Position numbers and translations under genes: made by a program. 22,593 bases of DNA, taken from positions 1 through 22,593 of the IMG/VR virus record IMGVR_UViG_3300034404_000005; one strand, written 5' to 3'. Of this stretch, positions 6,824-14,150 are shown piece by piece (within the stretch, counting starts at the first letter, position 1; every line of letters begins with the position of its first letter). This DNA is from a virus. Below the pieces are notes generated by a model that made no database searches, was not told where the DNA came from, and saw only the letters and a list, made by a program, of their open reading frames with translations.

Positions 6824-7521
6824 TGAGTGAGGTAAAGCCGACACTTGTTTTTTACGATGATAGAACACTACCTTTAAACTCTTGGTTAAGCCTTTTTCCA
6901 ACAGGTAAATGGATAGATGCTCAAAATAGGAACTGGTGCTGGGTTATAACAAATGTTGTTGCTTTTGTTAGTGCTTATGAATACAGAATAAAGTTTGATA
7001 ATTCTACAGAGAATACTACATTAATTTTCCCGTTTGTAGTTAAAACCTCAGATAAAGGTATTAAAAAAGTTTTTATTGACAGTGTGGAACATCAAGTAAG
7101 AAATAAAGAAAATTACGGTAATATGTTTGTGGTGTCTGGGCAGGAGTTTAAGTTTAAAGTAGCGACAAATTATAAACTAAGAAAACAGACAGTTCCAATT
7201 TTAGCAGTTGAGTATAAACAAGCTATTTTCAAGAATGTAGAGTTTTTAGATTTGAGCTATATTAGGTTAAGATCTACTTCTGGCAGTTTTTACACAACAA
7301 ATAAAATAACTACAGACTATATCACAATACGAACTTTTTATCCTAATTTTATTGCATCTAACTTCATAGCTTGCGGTTGTATTATGATACGCACTACTTC
7401 AAGCGTATTTAACAATGTTAATAGCTTTTCTGTTTCAGTTATAGCTAACTGCAGAGACACATCTTGGACAAGGTTTGGAGGTATATGGAGTTCATGCGAC
7501 ACGTGGATACCATTGACTTAA
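6823..7521 (+). CDS. Beta-rich probable tail structural protein
   Basis: A 232-residue protein. The ATG at 6823 is preferred over the GTG at 6820 because GGAGGA at 6811-6816 is 6 bases upstream; stop and start overlap by one base (TGATG). The sequence is dominated by alternating hydrophobic/polar strands with many Thr, Ser, Asn, Phe and Tyr and few helices. From about residue 145 it has repeating strand-turn patterns (SYIRLRSTSG, DYITIRTFYP, GCIMIRTTSS) that may form a beta-solenoid or stacked sheet. There is no recognised family. Composition and the run of similar genes up to 9180 suggest a virion tail or decoration component. Confidence 0.65.
   Translation: MSEVKPTLVFYDDRTLPLNSWLSLFPTGKWIDAQNRNWCWVITNVVAFVSAYEYRIKFDNSTENTTLIFPFVVKTSDKGIKKVFIDSVEHQVRNKENYGNMFVVSGQEFKFKVATNYKLRKQTVPILAVEYKQAIFKNVEFLDLSYIRLRSTSGSFYTTNKITTDYITIRTFYPNFIASNFIACGCIMIRTTSSVFNNVNSFSVSVIANCRDTSWTRFGGIWSSCDTWIPLT
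7477..7482 (+). promoter_or_regulatory. Ribosome binding site for the 7494 gene
   Basis: GGAGGT at 7477-7482 lies 11 bases before ATG 7494 but only 2 before ATG 7485 and after the TTG at 7464, so it supports the start at 7494. Confidence 0.5.
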
Positions 7522-8639
7522 CTAAACTACCAATTGTGAATATGAAAGGTGATGCGGTTTATTTGTCTGAAGAGGAGTTTATTGTCTTTCCTCAGGTAGT
7601 GCGTCAAAGATATTTAGAAATAAGCACTTTAGCAAACAACTTTGTAGAAGGTTTTGTTCTAAACGATAAAGTGTTTTTGGTTTTGAGTAGAGACACTTTT
7701 TACGATATCTTTTACGAAAATACACTTAGAACATACAGTAAATTTGTTGGTGTAGTAGTATTCGGCGATGTGGTTTTTTGTTTTGTAGATACTAACAGAT
7801 GCTTGGTTATAAACACAGCAACAAATGAAGTAAAGACTATAACCATCTCAGAACCGTCAAACATTGTTTATGTTTATCAAATTTCAGCTTATTTGTTTGC
7901 GGTTATTACTACTCCTCCCACGACTGTTTATATATACAGCATGGATGATGCTGGGAGAATTGCAACAGCAACTGATGAAAGCACGATAACACTTCCAGCT
8001 TATTCGTATGGTGTGTTTGCTAATCCGAAAATTAATCCGAGACTTATAAAGAAAAACGATTTACTCTATCTCATTGGAGATGATGCCACCGTTTTGCTTA
8101 GTCTTCAAGTTTCAGACTTGATTTACTTACGAACTAAAGAGACTTTTTTGCAAAGAGTTTGTCCATTTCCAGAATTTGAAGAACAAGGTATTGAGTTTGT
8201 AAGAGAAACGCAGAATTTCTATCTTTTCAGAAACTCATTATTTAACAGTTTTATGTGGATTAGCAAAGGCAACAAGCGGATTTACTTCTCAACAAACTAT
8301 TTATATTTGTCTCAGTATTATGTAGTGTATGACAGAAACCTTTATACGTTGCAAGATACAATAGACCCAGACAAACCACATATTTTGTTTCAGAAAGAAT
8401 TTACAGTAAAGTTTAAGAAAAACTGGTTAAATCGTATAAACTTAGAAGTGCTTGAAACAACTGACTACGATATAGGGCACATGGTAGTGCTTAATAGGTT
8501 TCTTGATTTTCAAAACTTTTTTAACTACACAGTTAGAGCAACACGAACAAATTACAGACTTGCTTTGCGTGGTGAAGAGTTTGTAGTGTCTTTATACACA
8601 GACCAAGCTTGCAGGATAAGGAGTTTTCAAGCATGGTGA
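7494..8639 (+). CDS. Large beta-rich tail protein, possible nozzle/propeller
   Basis: About 381 residues from ATG 7494; the ATG at 7485 and TTG at 7464 are in-frame alternatives disfavoured by ribosome-binding-site spacing. After a short N-terminus the protein shows a succession of four-strand-like units with repeated patterns of a hydrophobic strand, a polar turn and another strand (GFVLNDKVFLVLSRDTFY, VVVFGDVVFCFVDTNR, AYLFAVITTPPTTVYIYS, KKNDLLYLIGDDATVLLS). Such spacing recalls beta-propeller blades, found in nozzle proteins of T7-like podovirus tails. This is pattern reading, not family recognition. It overlaps its neighbours (28 and 7 bases) and belongs to the tail gene block ahead of terminase. 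Confidence 0.65.
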   Translation: MRHVDTIDLTKLPIVNMKGDAVYLSEEEFIVFPQVVRQRYLEISTLANNFVEGFVLNDKVFLVLSRDTFYDIFYENTLRTYSKFVGVVVFGDVVFCFVDTNRCLVINTATNEVKTITISEPSNIVYVYQISAYLFAVITTPPTTVYIYSMDDAGRIATATDESTITLPAYSYGVFANPKINPRLIKKNDLLYLIGDDATVLLSLQVSDLIYLRTKETFLQRVCPFPEFEEQGIEFVRETQNFYLFRNSLFNSFMWISKGNKRIYFSTNYLYLSQYYVVYDRNLYTLQDTIDPDKPHILFQKEFTVKFKKNWLNRINLEVLETTDYDIGHMVVLNRFLDFQNFFNYTVRATRTNYRLALRGEEFVVSLYTDQACRIRSFQAW

Positions 8640-8818
8640 GGATTATTAAAGCTGGAAGAACTGTAAGAGTGGAAAAAGGTGTGGTGATTTTTGTAAAGCA
8701 TGATTTGACTGTTGAAGCAAAATTGGTAGAACGACCTCAAAACATTTATGTTGATGAAAGTCTATTTTCTTGTGCTATATTTATATCTGAGGAGGATGAA
8801 AAATGGCGACAACGATAA
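8633..8818 (+). CDS. Small unknown protein in the tail block
   Basis: A 61-residue protein starting at ATG 8633, 9 bases after AAGGAG at 8618-8623; an in-frame TTG at 8609 precedes that site and is rejected. The sequence begins MVRIIKAGRTVRVEKG, a strand-turn-strand pattern typical of small beta barrels, and ends in an acidic then basic tail (EEDEKWRQR). It overlaps the upstream gene by 7 bases and the downstream one by 16. It is probably a minor virion or tail component by context; no family is recognised. Confidence 0.65.
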   Translation: MVRIIKAGRTVRVEKGVVIFVKHDLTVEAKLVERPQNIYVDESLFSCAIFISEEDEKWRQR

Positions 8819-9180
8819 GTGTAGCTTATGCGCAAGCTGTTGCCACAAATATACTCCAAAACAGTTATATTGGTTTAATAAGACAAGATGGTTCCGAATG
8901 TCCGATAGATAGAGTAGCTTTTGGTTCTATTGTTATAAACGCAACTTCTGACCCAGATTATATTGTGCTTTCAAACCTAAACGATATTACATTTCCTATA
9001 GCCTCTGTTGATGTAGCACCAACGAGTAATCCAGTTGTTCAAGTAGCTTTGTATGATGCAAGCAGTGGTGGAAACCTATTAGCTAAAGCGGATGTAGTAG
9101 CTAAACCCTACCTTGCAGGAGACCAGTTTAAAATACCAACTGGTTTTTTGCAGTTTAAGATACAAAAAGTTGTCGGATGA
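8803..9180 (+). CDS. Small phage structural protein of the DITFP/DAxSGGNLL type
   Basis: A 125-residue beta-rich protein with GGAGGA at 8791-8796, 6 bases before the ATG. It carries a pattern seen in many tailed-phage proteins: LNDITFP, then VVQVALYDASSGGNLLAKA, then AGDQFKIPTGFLQFKI. In those proteins the strand, the D-A-x-S-G-G-N-L-L turn and the final A-G-D-x-F-K-I-P-x-G strand pair form a compact beta domain, usually annotated as a tail or head-associated minor structural protein. The call for the family is from memory of the motif. The stop overlaps the start of large terminase (ATGA), so it is co-translated with it. Confidence 0.7.
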   Translation: MATTISVAYAQAVATNILQNSYIGLIRQDGSECPIDRVAFGSIVINATSDPDYIVLSNLNDITFPIASVDVAPTSNPVVQVALYDASSGGNLLAKADVVAKPYLAGDQFKIPTGFLQFKIQKVVG

Positions 9181-10637
9181 AAGATATAGTTCTTACACCT
9201 AAACAAGAAGAAATAATCAAAGCGTTTTTTGAAGGAGACAGACTCTGGGTAATGTCTGTTGGAGGTAAAGGTTCTGCAAAGACTACAGCTACTTTGTTTA
9301 TTCTTTTGCGTTTGATGTTTGACCGAAAATATGAACGGAGTAAGATACTCGTAGCACGGGAAAGTCTTAGAGACTTGAAAAACACGTTGATTGACGAGTT
9401 TATCAGACTTTGCACAGAGAAAGGCATCAAGCTTGGTATAGACTACGATGAAAACAAGCAACTTCAGAGGATTTATTCGTATGTAAATCAGTCCGAGATA
9501 TTTTACCTAAGCTTGTCCGATAAAAATGAGCAATACAAAACAGTCCGAAGCTACGAGTTTAATGTTGTGATTATTGATGAGTTAGACAGACTTAGTCAGA
9601 AAGCTTTTGTTGAAGCGTCTGAAAGGCTCAGGTATCCTCACAAGTTTATTCGTGGTCTTGTAAATTTGAACCCAGTCCCAGAAACACATTGGATTTATAA
9701 AGAGTTTGTAGAGGAAAGCGGAGCCTTTACTCCTTTTACACAAATTATTAAATCAAGCGTGTATGACAACTTTGTGTATGTTAAGTTGTCAAAAGACTTT
9801 CTTGCTACGGCGGATACTTACATTTATGATAACAAAGTCTTTTACGTTATTAACAACAGGCGGTATGAGATAGTTTCAGAGAAAGATGGAGAAGTGATAG
9901 CTAAACGGTATAATCCACCCCACAGCTACCTTGCTCAAATGGAGCATAGACCTTATTACTACAGAAGAGTTATGCTTTATGGTGAGTGGGGCAATGCTTA
10001 TTTTGAAGGCAACGGTATTTACACAGAATACTTCTCTGAAGAGAACATTTACTCCGATTGGAACCCAAATGCAACAATGCCTTTCTATTACAACTTCTAT
10101 GCAGGAATAGACTTTGGTTTGAGAAGACCAGCATATGTTCTGCTTGTTGAAGATGAGCTTGGTAGATTGATTGTGATGGATGAGCTACTTGGTGAGAATG
10201 AACCTTTGGTTATGTTTATAGAGAATGTGGCGAAGCGGTTGAGAAACAATTTCGGTATTACCATTCACGATGTAGAGTGGTGGGGCGATATAGCTGGAAG
10301 ACAAAGAGACCAGTATGAAGGTTTGTCTTTACTTAAGAAAATTCAAGATGAATTCAGGATAAGTATTAAAACCATGCAAGTTCCACAACTTCAGAGCATA
10401 GAAGCGATACGAGATATGCTTATTACTGACATTCAAGGTAAAAAATGGTTGCGTGTTTATCAAAACTGTCATATAACTATGAACGGTCTTTTAGGCGAGT
10501 TTCAAGTTGATGAGAGAGGTAAATTACTAAAAGACGGCTACTACGAACATATTCATGATGCATTGCGTTATGTTTGCTACCCACTTTACAGAAAAGCAAA
10601 AACCTCAAAACTTGTAATAAAAACACCAAAATATTGA
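9177..10637 (+). CDS. terL: Terminase large subunit (packaging ATPase and nuclease)
   Basis: A 486-residue protein with both functional domains of TerL. The ATPase has Walker A GGKGSAKT (29-36), Walker B VVIIDE (130-135) with Glu135 as catalytic acid, and the coupling-type NLNP segment (163-166). The RNase H-like nuclease has Asp312 in AGIDFG, Asp371 in WWGD, and Asp461 in HIHDALRY, three acids expected to bind metal. LYGEWG (267-272), followed by YFEGNGIY, is the usual linker before the nuclease domain. The enzyme docks on the portal, pumps DNA into the prohead and cuts concatemers. Between YDN (196-198) and HSYLAQ (249-254) there is roughly 45 residues of extra beta-hairpin-like sequence. 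The start overlaps the preceding stop. Confidence 0.95.
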   Translation: MKDIVLTPKQEEIIKAFFEGDRLWVMSVGGKGSAKTTATLFILLRLMFDRKYERSKILVARESLRDLKNTLIDEFIRLCTEKGIKLGIDYDENKQLQRIYSYVNQSEIFYLSLSDKNEQYKTVRSYEFNVVIIDELDRLSQKAFVEASERLRYPHKFIRGLVNLNPVPETHWIYKEFVEESGAFTPFTQIIKSSVYDNFVYVKLSKDFLATADTYIYDNKVFYVINNRRYEIVSEKDGEVIAKRYNPPHSYLAQMEHRPYYYRRVMLYGEWGNAYFEGNGIYTEYFSEENIYSDWNPNATMPFYYNFYAGIDFGLRRPAYVLLVEDELGRLIVMDELLGENEPLVMFIENVAKRLRNNFGITIHDVEWWGDIAGRQRDQYEGLSLLKKIQDEFRISIKTMQVPQLQSIEAIRDMLITDIQGKKWLRVYQNCHITMNGLLGEFQVDERGKLLKDGYYEHIHDALRYVCYPLYRKAKTSKLVIKTPKY

Positions 10638-10661
10638 CAAATTTTTCGCACTATCTATATT
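10634..10661 (+). promoter_or_regulatory. Sigma70-like promoter for scaffold and capsid genes
   Basis: A perfect TTGACA (10634-10639) and TATATT (10656-10661; 5 of 6 matches to TATAAT), separated by 16 bases, overlap the terL stop codon in one of the few non-coding gaps. Transcription would start near 10668, just before the GGAGG of the scaffold gene. It would raise output of capsid proteins over terminase. The -10 box lies inside a short palindrome at 10654-10667 (5-base arms, TCTAT and ATAGA, 4-base centre). Confidence 0.6.
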
Positions 10662-10683
10662 AATAGAGCAACGGAGGTAAATA

Positions 10684-11298
10684 ATGAGCGACAGGCTTGA
10701 AGATTTGATTAAAGAGGTAGAGGCTTTGCTTGGAAAAAACGAAGAGAATTCTTTTGAGCAAGAGAGCCAGCCAGAACAAAATGTAGCTAACCAGCAAATG
10801 AGCTACGAAGCAGATGAGCAAGAACAAAACGATTATCAACAAGTGTATCAGCAACTGTATTTGGAAAATTTGAAAAATCTCGGAAGAAGTATATTTCTTA
10901 GCAGACATGCTAATTTACCAAACATTGGTAAGTATCTACCGTTCATAGAGCAACGGGCAGAACAGAAGCTCCAAATAGACCTTGCACAAGGTAAAGCAAA
11001 AGACAGCTACGATAAATATTTGGAAGAGGCTTTTAGAGAGGTTCTTGAAGAGTTGAAAGTTATAAGTAAAGATTATGTAGATATAAACAAAACTGTAGCT
11101 TGGCAAGAAAGCTTAGCTAAGCAAACTACCGAAAAGCCTTACACTATCAAAGATTACAGAAACGACTACAAGAAGATGCTTGAGTATGCTACTTACAGAG
11201 GTGTAGCAGATATAGTCTATAAAGATGGCTCTGAAAGAGGTAGATATGGCGAACCTAAACTTAAGCTTGGCGAAACAATTGATGAAATTAATATTTAA
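10684..11298 (+). CDS. Probable capsid scaffolding protein
   Basis: A 204-residue protein with ACGGAGGT at 10671-10678 before the ATG. Its N-terminal 60 residues are acidic, Gln/Asn-rich and probably disordered (EQESQPEQNVANQQ), followed by charged helices (about 55-140) and a basic C-terminal part with many Tyr and Lys (KDYRNDYKKMLEY, GRYGEPKLKLGE). Acidic helical proteins of about 200 residues with a basic C-terminus, directly upstream of the major capsid protein, are usually scaffolds whose C-terminal end binds the coat protein inside the prohead. It is the first gene after the promoter at 10634. No sequence motif proves the role, and no protease motif was seen. Confidence 0.65.
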   Translation: MSDRLEDLIKEVEALLGKNEENSFEQESQPEQNVANQQMSYEADEQEQNDYQQVYQQLYLENLKNLGRSIFLSRHANLPNIGKYLPFIEQRAEQKLQIDLAQGKAKDSYDKYLEEAFREVLEELKVISKDYVDINKTVAWQESLAKQTTEKPYTIKDYRNDYKKMLEYATYRGVADIVYKDGSERGRYGEPKLKLGETIDEINI

Positions 11299-11316
11299 AT
11301 AAAGGAGGTGTAAAGC

Positions 11317-12402
11317 ATGGCGATATTTTGGCAACCAACTTTAACACCTATGAGCCAATTAGGTTTTAGTGATGAGGAGTTTTTTTCTTACACCACTGAG
11401 GTAGGAACCTATAGGCTTAGCAGAGCGTCTATAAGCAAGGAGATAATGAAGAGAGCAATGCCCGAGCTGACGTTCAGGAAGTTCGTTTCCAAATGGACTG
11501 ACTTTAGAGCGGGAACAGACAGATACTTTGAAATGTGGAAGAAAACTACTGCACCGTATAGCCAATATTGGCAACCTGTAGGAGAATTTGACCCTCTGCC
11601 TACTGTAATGCCTGCTTACAAAAGATATTCAGTAAGCGTAGAAGAAAGAGGTGCTCAGATACCTTGGACAGAAAGAGCACAAATCTTTTCTGCAATAGAC
11701 ATAGAAAGCGAAATCAGGAAGCACCTTGAAGAAGTAGTTGTTGGTTCTATAGAAAGAGACTTAATAAAGAATGCGTTCATGTATCTTGACGTGCTCGGTT
11801 TATATACCACAAGTGGTCTTGAACTGCAGGTAGGAGTATCTCTTAATCAAACAAAAACCTTTGCTGAAGAAAGCGGTTTTCCTATCACAATCAACCAATA
11901 CTCCATACCCGCAGGAACAACTTTTGCACCACTAACACTTAGTGCAATAAGACAATTTGTGATGGAATTGGCAAGACAAAACTGTCCAAGCTATGACGGA
12001 AGAGGTTTTGGTAGGTATGTAATAATCATGAATGCACAAGCAAAGAACAGGATATATTCAGACCCAGAGTTTCAAACGATATTCTCAAGGTTGCAAGACG
12101 CAAGAGCATTCAAAGAAGGCTACATCGGAACTTACTACGGACAAGAGGTTGTTGAGGATAACGGTAGATGGATAGAGTTCGTATTTGGTGAAGTCAATCC
12201 AAGCTTGCTTGACAAGTCAATTTGTATCTTCCTTGGAAGAGATGCTATCAGAGAAGCTATTGTAAAACCTGAAGAATTTATGCACCAAAAAGGAGACTTC
12301 AACAGGTTCCGTGCGATAGGTGTGAATACTTATAGAGGCGAGCAACCTACTTGGTTCGCAAAAGAAGGTCAAGCAGTAGGTGGTATTTTGATAGCAGGTT
12401 AA
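11317..12402 (+). CDS. Major capsid protein (HK97-fold type)
   Basis: A 361-residue protein with a very strong ribosome binding site (AAAGGAGGTG at 11302-11311) 5 bases before the ATG, as expected for the most abundant virion protein. The sequence shows an N-terminal arm, the long helix region (IESEIRKHLEEVVVGSIERDLIKNA type) and a C-terminal portion with IIMNAQAKNRIYSDPEFQ, GYIGTYYGQEVVEDN and FLGRDAIREAIVKP. That order (NAQAKNRI-like helix, then G-x-I-G-x-Y-x-G-x-x-V strand, then a strand giving the capsid P-domain) is characteristic of N4/P22-like major capsid proteins with the HK97 fold. Position after the scaffold and before the adaptor agrees. An alternative is another shell protein, but no competitor exists nearby. 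Confidence 0.88.
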   Translation: MAIFWQPTLTPMSQLGFSDEEFFSYTTEVGTYRLSRASISKEIMKRAMPELTFRKFVSKWTDFRAGTDRYFEMWKKTTAPYSQYWQPVGEFDPLPTVMPAYKRYSVSVEERGAQIPWTERAQIFSAIDIESEIRKHLEEVVVGSIERDLIKNAFMYLDVLGLYTTSGLELQVGVSLNQTKTFAEESGFPITINQYSIPAGTTFAPLTLSAIRQFVMELARQNCPSYDGRGFGRYVIIMNAQAKNRIYSDPEFQTIFSRLQDARAFKEGYIGTYYGQEVVEDNGRWIEFVFGEVNPSLLDKSICIFLGRDAIREAIVKPEEFMHQKGDFNRFRAIGVNTYRGEQPTWFAKEGQAVGGILIAG

Positions 12403-12408
12403 TAAATC

Positions 12409-13044
12409 ATGACAAATGAGGAGCTGGTTAGGTTTGTTATAGAAGACCGCAAGGTTCCATATAACGACCAGCTCCTCAATCTTGCTTTTCAATATTTCAA
12501 GCTCGTAATAGAAGATTTAGAAAAGCGCAACAACTTTAACTATATGCGCAGAACCTCTCTCTTCACTCTTCTTAAAGACAGTTTTTCTGTTAATTTTACT
12601 GAAGATATCAAGCAGTTCAACGAGATTGTAGATAAAAAACGCAAGATGAAGCTAACAGGTGATGAAAATGTAAAAATGCTTTTTGCTTATGCGACGGATA
12701 TAAAAGGCATACCGTCAAGATTTTTGTATATCCCGAACACAAACTCAATTGGTGGAACACTTTACTTTGATTGCCCAGCAATAGACAACATAGACTATAT
12801 AGCAGACTATTATGTTTATACTTACAGAAGCAACCTTGTGGAACCCACCCAATTACATCCTTTGATTTTTGAAAATAAAACCTTGCTAATTCACGCATTG
12901 AGTTTCTGGATTGAAAGATACTTTACTGCAGATATTAGTCTTGAAGCGCAAGCAAAAGCAGTTCAGGAAGCGCTTGAAAGAGGTGTTCAGTCAATGCAGA
13001 GGTTTAAGAAGGCAAAGCTTAAATTTTACTTTAGGAGGTATTAA
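12409..13044 (+). CDS. Head-tail adaptor (connector) protein
   Basis: A 211-residue mostly helical protein immediately after the major capsid gene. It opens with an ordered helical domain (EELVRFVIEDRKVPYNDQLL) and ends with a long helix pair (ISLEAQAKAVQEALERGVQS) and a basic tail (RFKKAKLKFYFRRY). A small helical protein of about 200 residues in this position in podovirus genomes normally forms the adaptor ring between portal and tail nozzle, like P22 gp4 or T7 gp11. The match is by position, length and helix pattern; no signature motif was identified. There is no obvious Shine-Dalgarno before the ATG, which follows the capsid stop by 6 bases. Confidence 0.6.
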   Translation: MTNEELVRFVIEDRKVPYNDQLLNLAFQYFKLVIEDLEKRNNFNYMRRTSLFTLLKDSFSVNFTEDIKQFNEIVDKKRKMKLTGDENVKMLFAYATDIKGIPSRFLYIPNTNSIGGTLYFDCPAIDNIDYIADYYVYTYRSNLVEPTQLHPLIFENKTLLIHALSFWIERYFTADISLEAQAKAVQEALERGVQSMQRFKKAKLKFYFRRY

Positions 13045-13046
13045 GA

Positions 13047-14132
13047 GTGGGTTTTAAATTTAAATTTAATTTCGGAAAAGCAGTCAGAAATATAGTAAGA
13101 GATGTTAGTAAAGTTGCTCCAATTGCTCTTCCAATAGCTGGAGCGGTGTTTGGTGCTGGTGTGGGCGGTGGGTTATTAGGTTCTGTTTTAGGAAAAGTTG
13201 GCGGTGGGTTATTAGGTTCTGTTTTAGGAAAAGTTGGCGGTGGGTTATTAGGTTCAACTCTTGGTAGGGTAGCTGGGGGATTGGTTTTAGGTGGTTTAGC
13301 TGGTTCTTTACTGTCTGGAAGGTCAGGACTTAATCTTACAGACAAAACATCAATCCAAACTATAATACCTCCTCACGCACAAAAAGGCGCAGAAATTTTA
13401 GAAGGTTTGCTTGGTCAATCTTCTCAATATGCACAGACTGTAGCGAGCATAAAACGACCTTACTTATACCAAGCGGAAGCTTCTTTTGAAAATTTGCAGA
13501 GACAAATCCCAGAATTATTTGATAGAGCTAAAGGAGAAATTTCAAGTTTTTATGACAAATCTTATAGCGATATTTCTTCGTTGTTTGGTAAGGCTAAAGG
13601 AGAGATTTCAAGTCTTTACGATTACTTGCTCGGTCAAACAAAAAATATTATAACATCAGAACAAGCGAAACAAAACGCAAGGCTTGGAGCTTTAGGGTTG
13701 CTTAATACTCAAGCTCAGCAATGGACTATGTCTGATATTTTAAATAGAACAGCTCTCCCTATACTGGAAAGAAAGACTGAAGCATTGGCTGGTCTTGTAG
13801 GTTCGGAAACTAGAGCTCTAACTAATCTCATCGGAGAGAAGACAAGAAAACTAACTGGTCTTTCTGAAGCACAAACTGATACAATGTTGAAGTATCTGTT
13901 TGCAAAACCCGACTTCTACGTAAAGTTTGCTAATGAAATGGTATCTACAAACCCTTATCTTCTTGAGCAACAGTATAAACTTGACATAGCTAAAGCTATG
14001 ATGAGCATACCTACAATCGTGCAACCTACTTATAAGCAAGGGCTGTTAGGTTCTTTAGCTTCTTTAGTGGGTTCTGGTATTGGGCTTTATAAATTAAATA
14101 ATTATAAATTAAATAAATTAAAATTATTATAG
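13047..14132 (+). CDS. Probable internal/ejection protein with Gly-rich repeat
   Basis: A 361-residue protein starting at GTG 13047, 8 bases after AGGAGG at 13033-13038. Residues 1-20 are basic (GFKFKFNFGKAVR); 25-95 are a hydrophobic Gly-rich tract with the 12-residue unit GGGLLGSVLGKV, two full copies plus a partial third, resembling a membrane-inserting segment. A second part (about 145-200) has two related coiled-coil units (AKGEISSFYDK, AKGEISSLYDY). The end is Lys/Asn/Leu/Tyr-rich (YKLNNYKLNKLKLL) and encoded by almost pure AT sequence. Gly-rich, membrane-active, helical proteins after the connector in podoviruses are ejected into the host to build the DNA channel (as P22 gp7/gp16/gp20). 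The role is inferred. Confidence 0.65.
   Translation: MGFKFKFNFGKAVRNIVRDVSKVAPIALPIAGAVFGAGVGGGLLGSVLGKVGGGLLGSVLGKVGGGLLGSTLGRVAGGLVLGGLAGSLLSGRSGLNLTDKTSIQTIIPPHAQKGAEILEGLLGQSSQYAQTVASIKRPYLYQAEASFENLQRQIPELFDRAKGEISSFYDKSYSDISSLFGKAKGEISSLYDYLLGQTKNIITSEQAKQNARLGALGLLNTQAQQWTMSDILNRTALPILERKTEALAGLVGSETRALTNLIGEKTRKLTGLSEAQTDTMLKYLFAKPDFYVKFANEMVSTNPYLLEQQYKLDIAKAMMSIPTIVQPTYKQGLLGSLASLVGSGIGLYKLNNYKLNKLKLL
13164..13255 (+). repeat. 36-bp tandem repeat, 2.6 copies, in frame
   Basis: Copies lie at 13164-13199 and 13200-13235, with a third identical for its first 20 bases (13236-13255) before diverging. Each encodes the 12-residue unit GGGLLGSVLGKV. The two full copies look identical at DNA level, synonymous positions included, pointing to recent duplication or a homogenising process. 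Confidence 0.9.
14088..14130 (+). repeat. AT-only imperfect direct repeat at the end of the 13047 gene
   Basis: The 14-base TATAAATTAAATAA occurs at 14088-14101 and 14103-14116 (15-base period) and is followed by a further A/T run. It encodes the protein tail YKLNNYKLNKLKLL. It is coding, but its pure A+T make-up differs from the flanks. Confidence 0.75.
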
Positions 14133-14150
14133 CTAAATAGGAGGTGAGAA

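Noticed and set aside
13031-13345. - strand frame with Pro-rich PKTEPNNPP repeats
   Set aside because: Antisense shadow of the Gly-rich repeats in the 13047 gene; it has no operon partner and its repeats are just the reverse complement.
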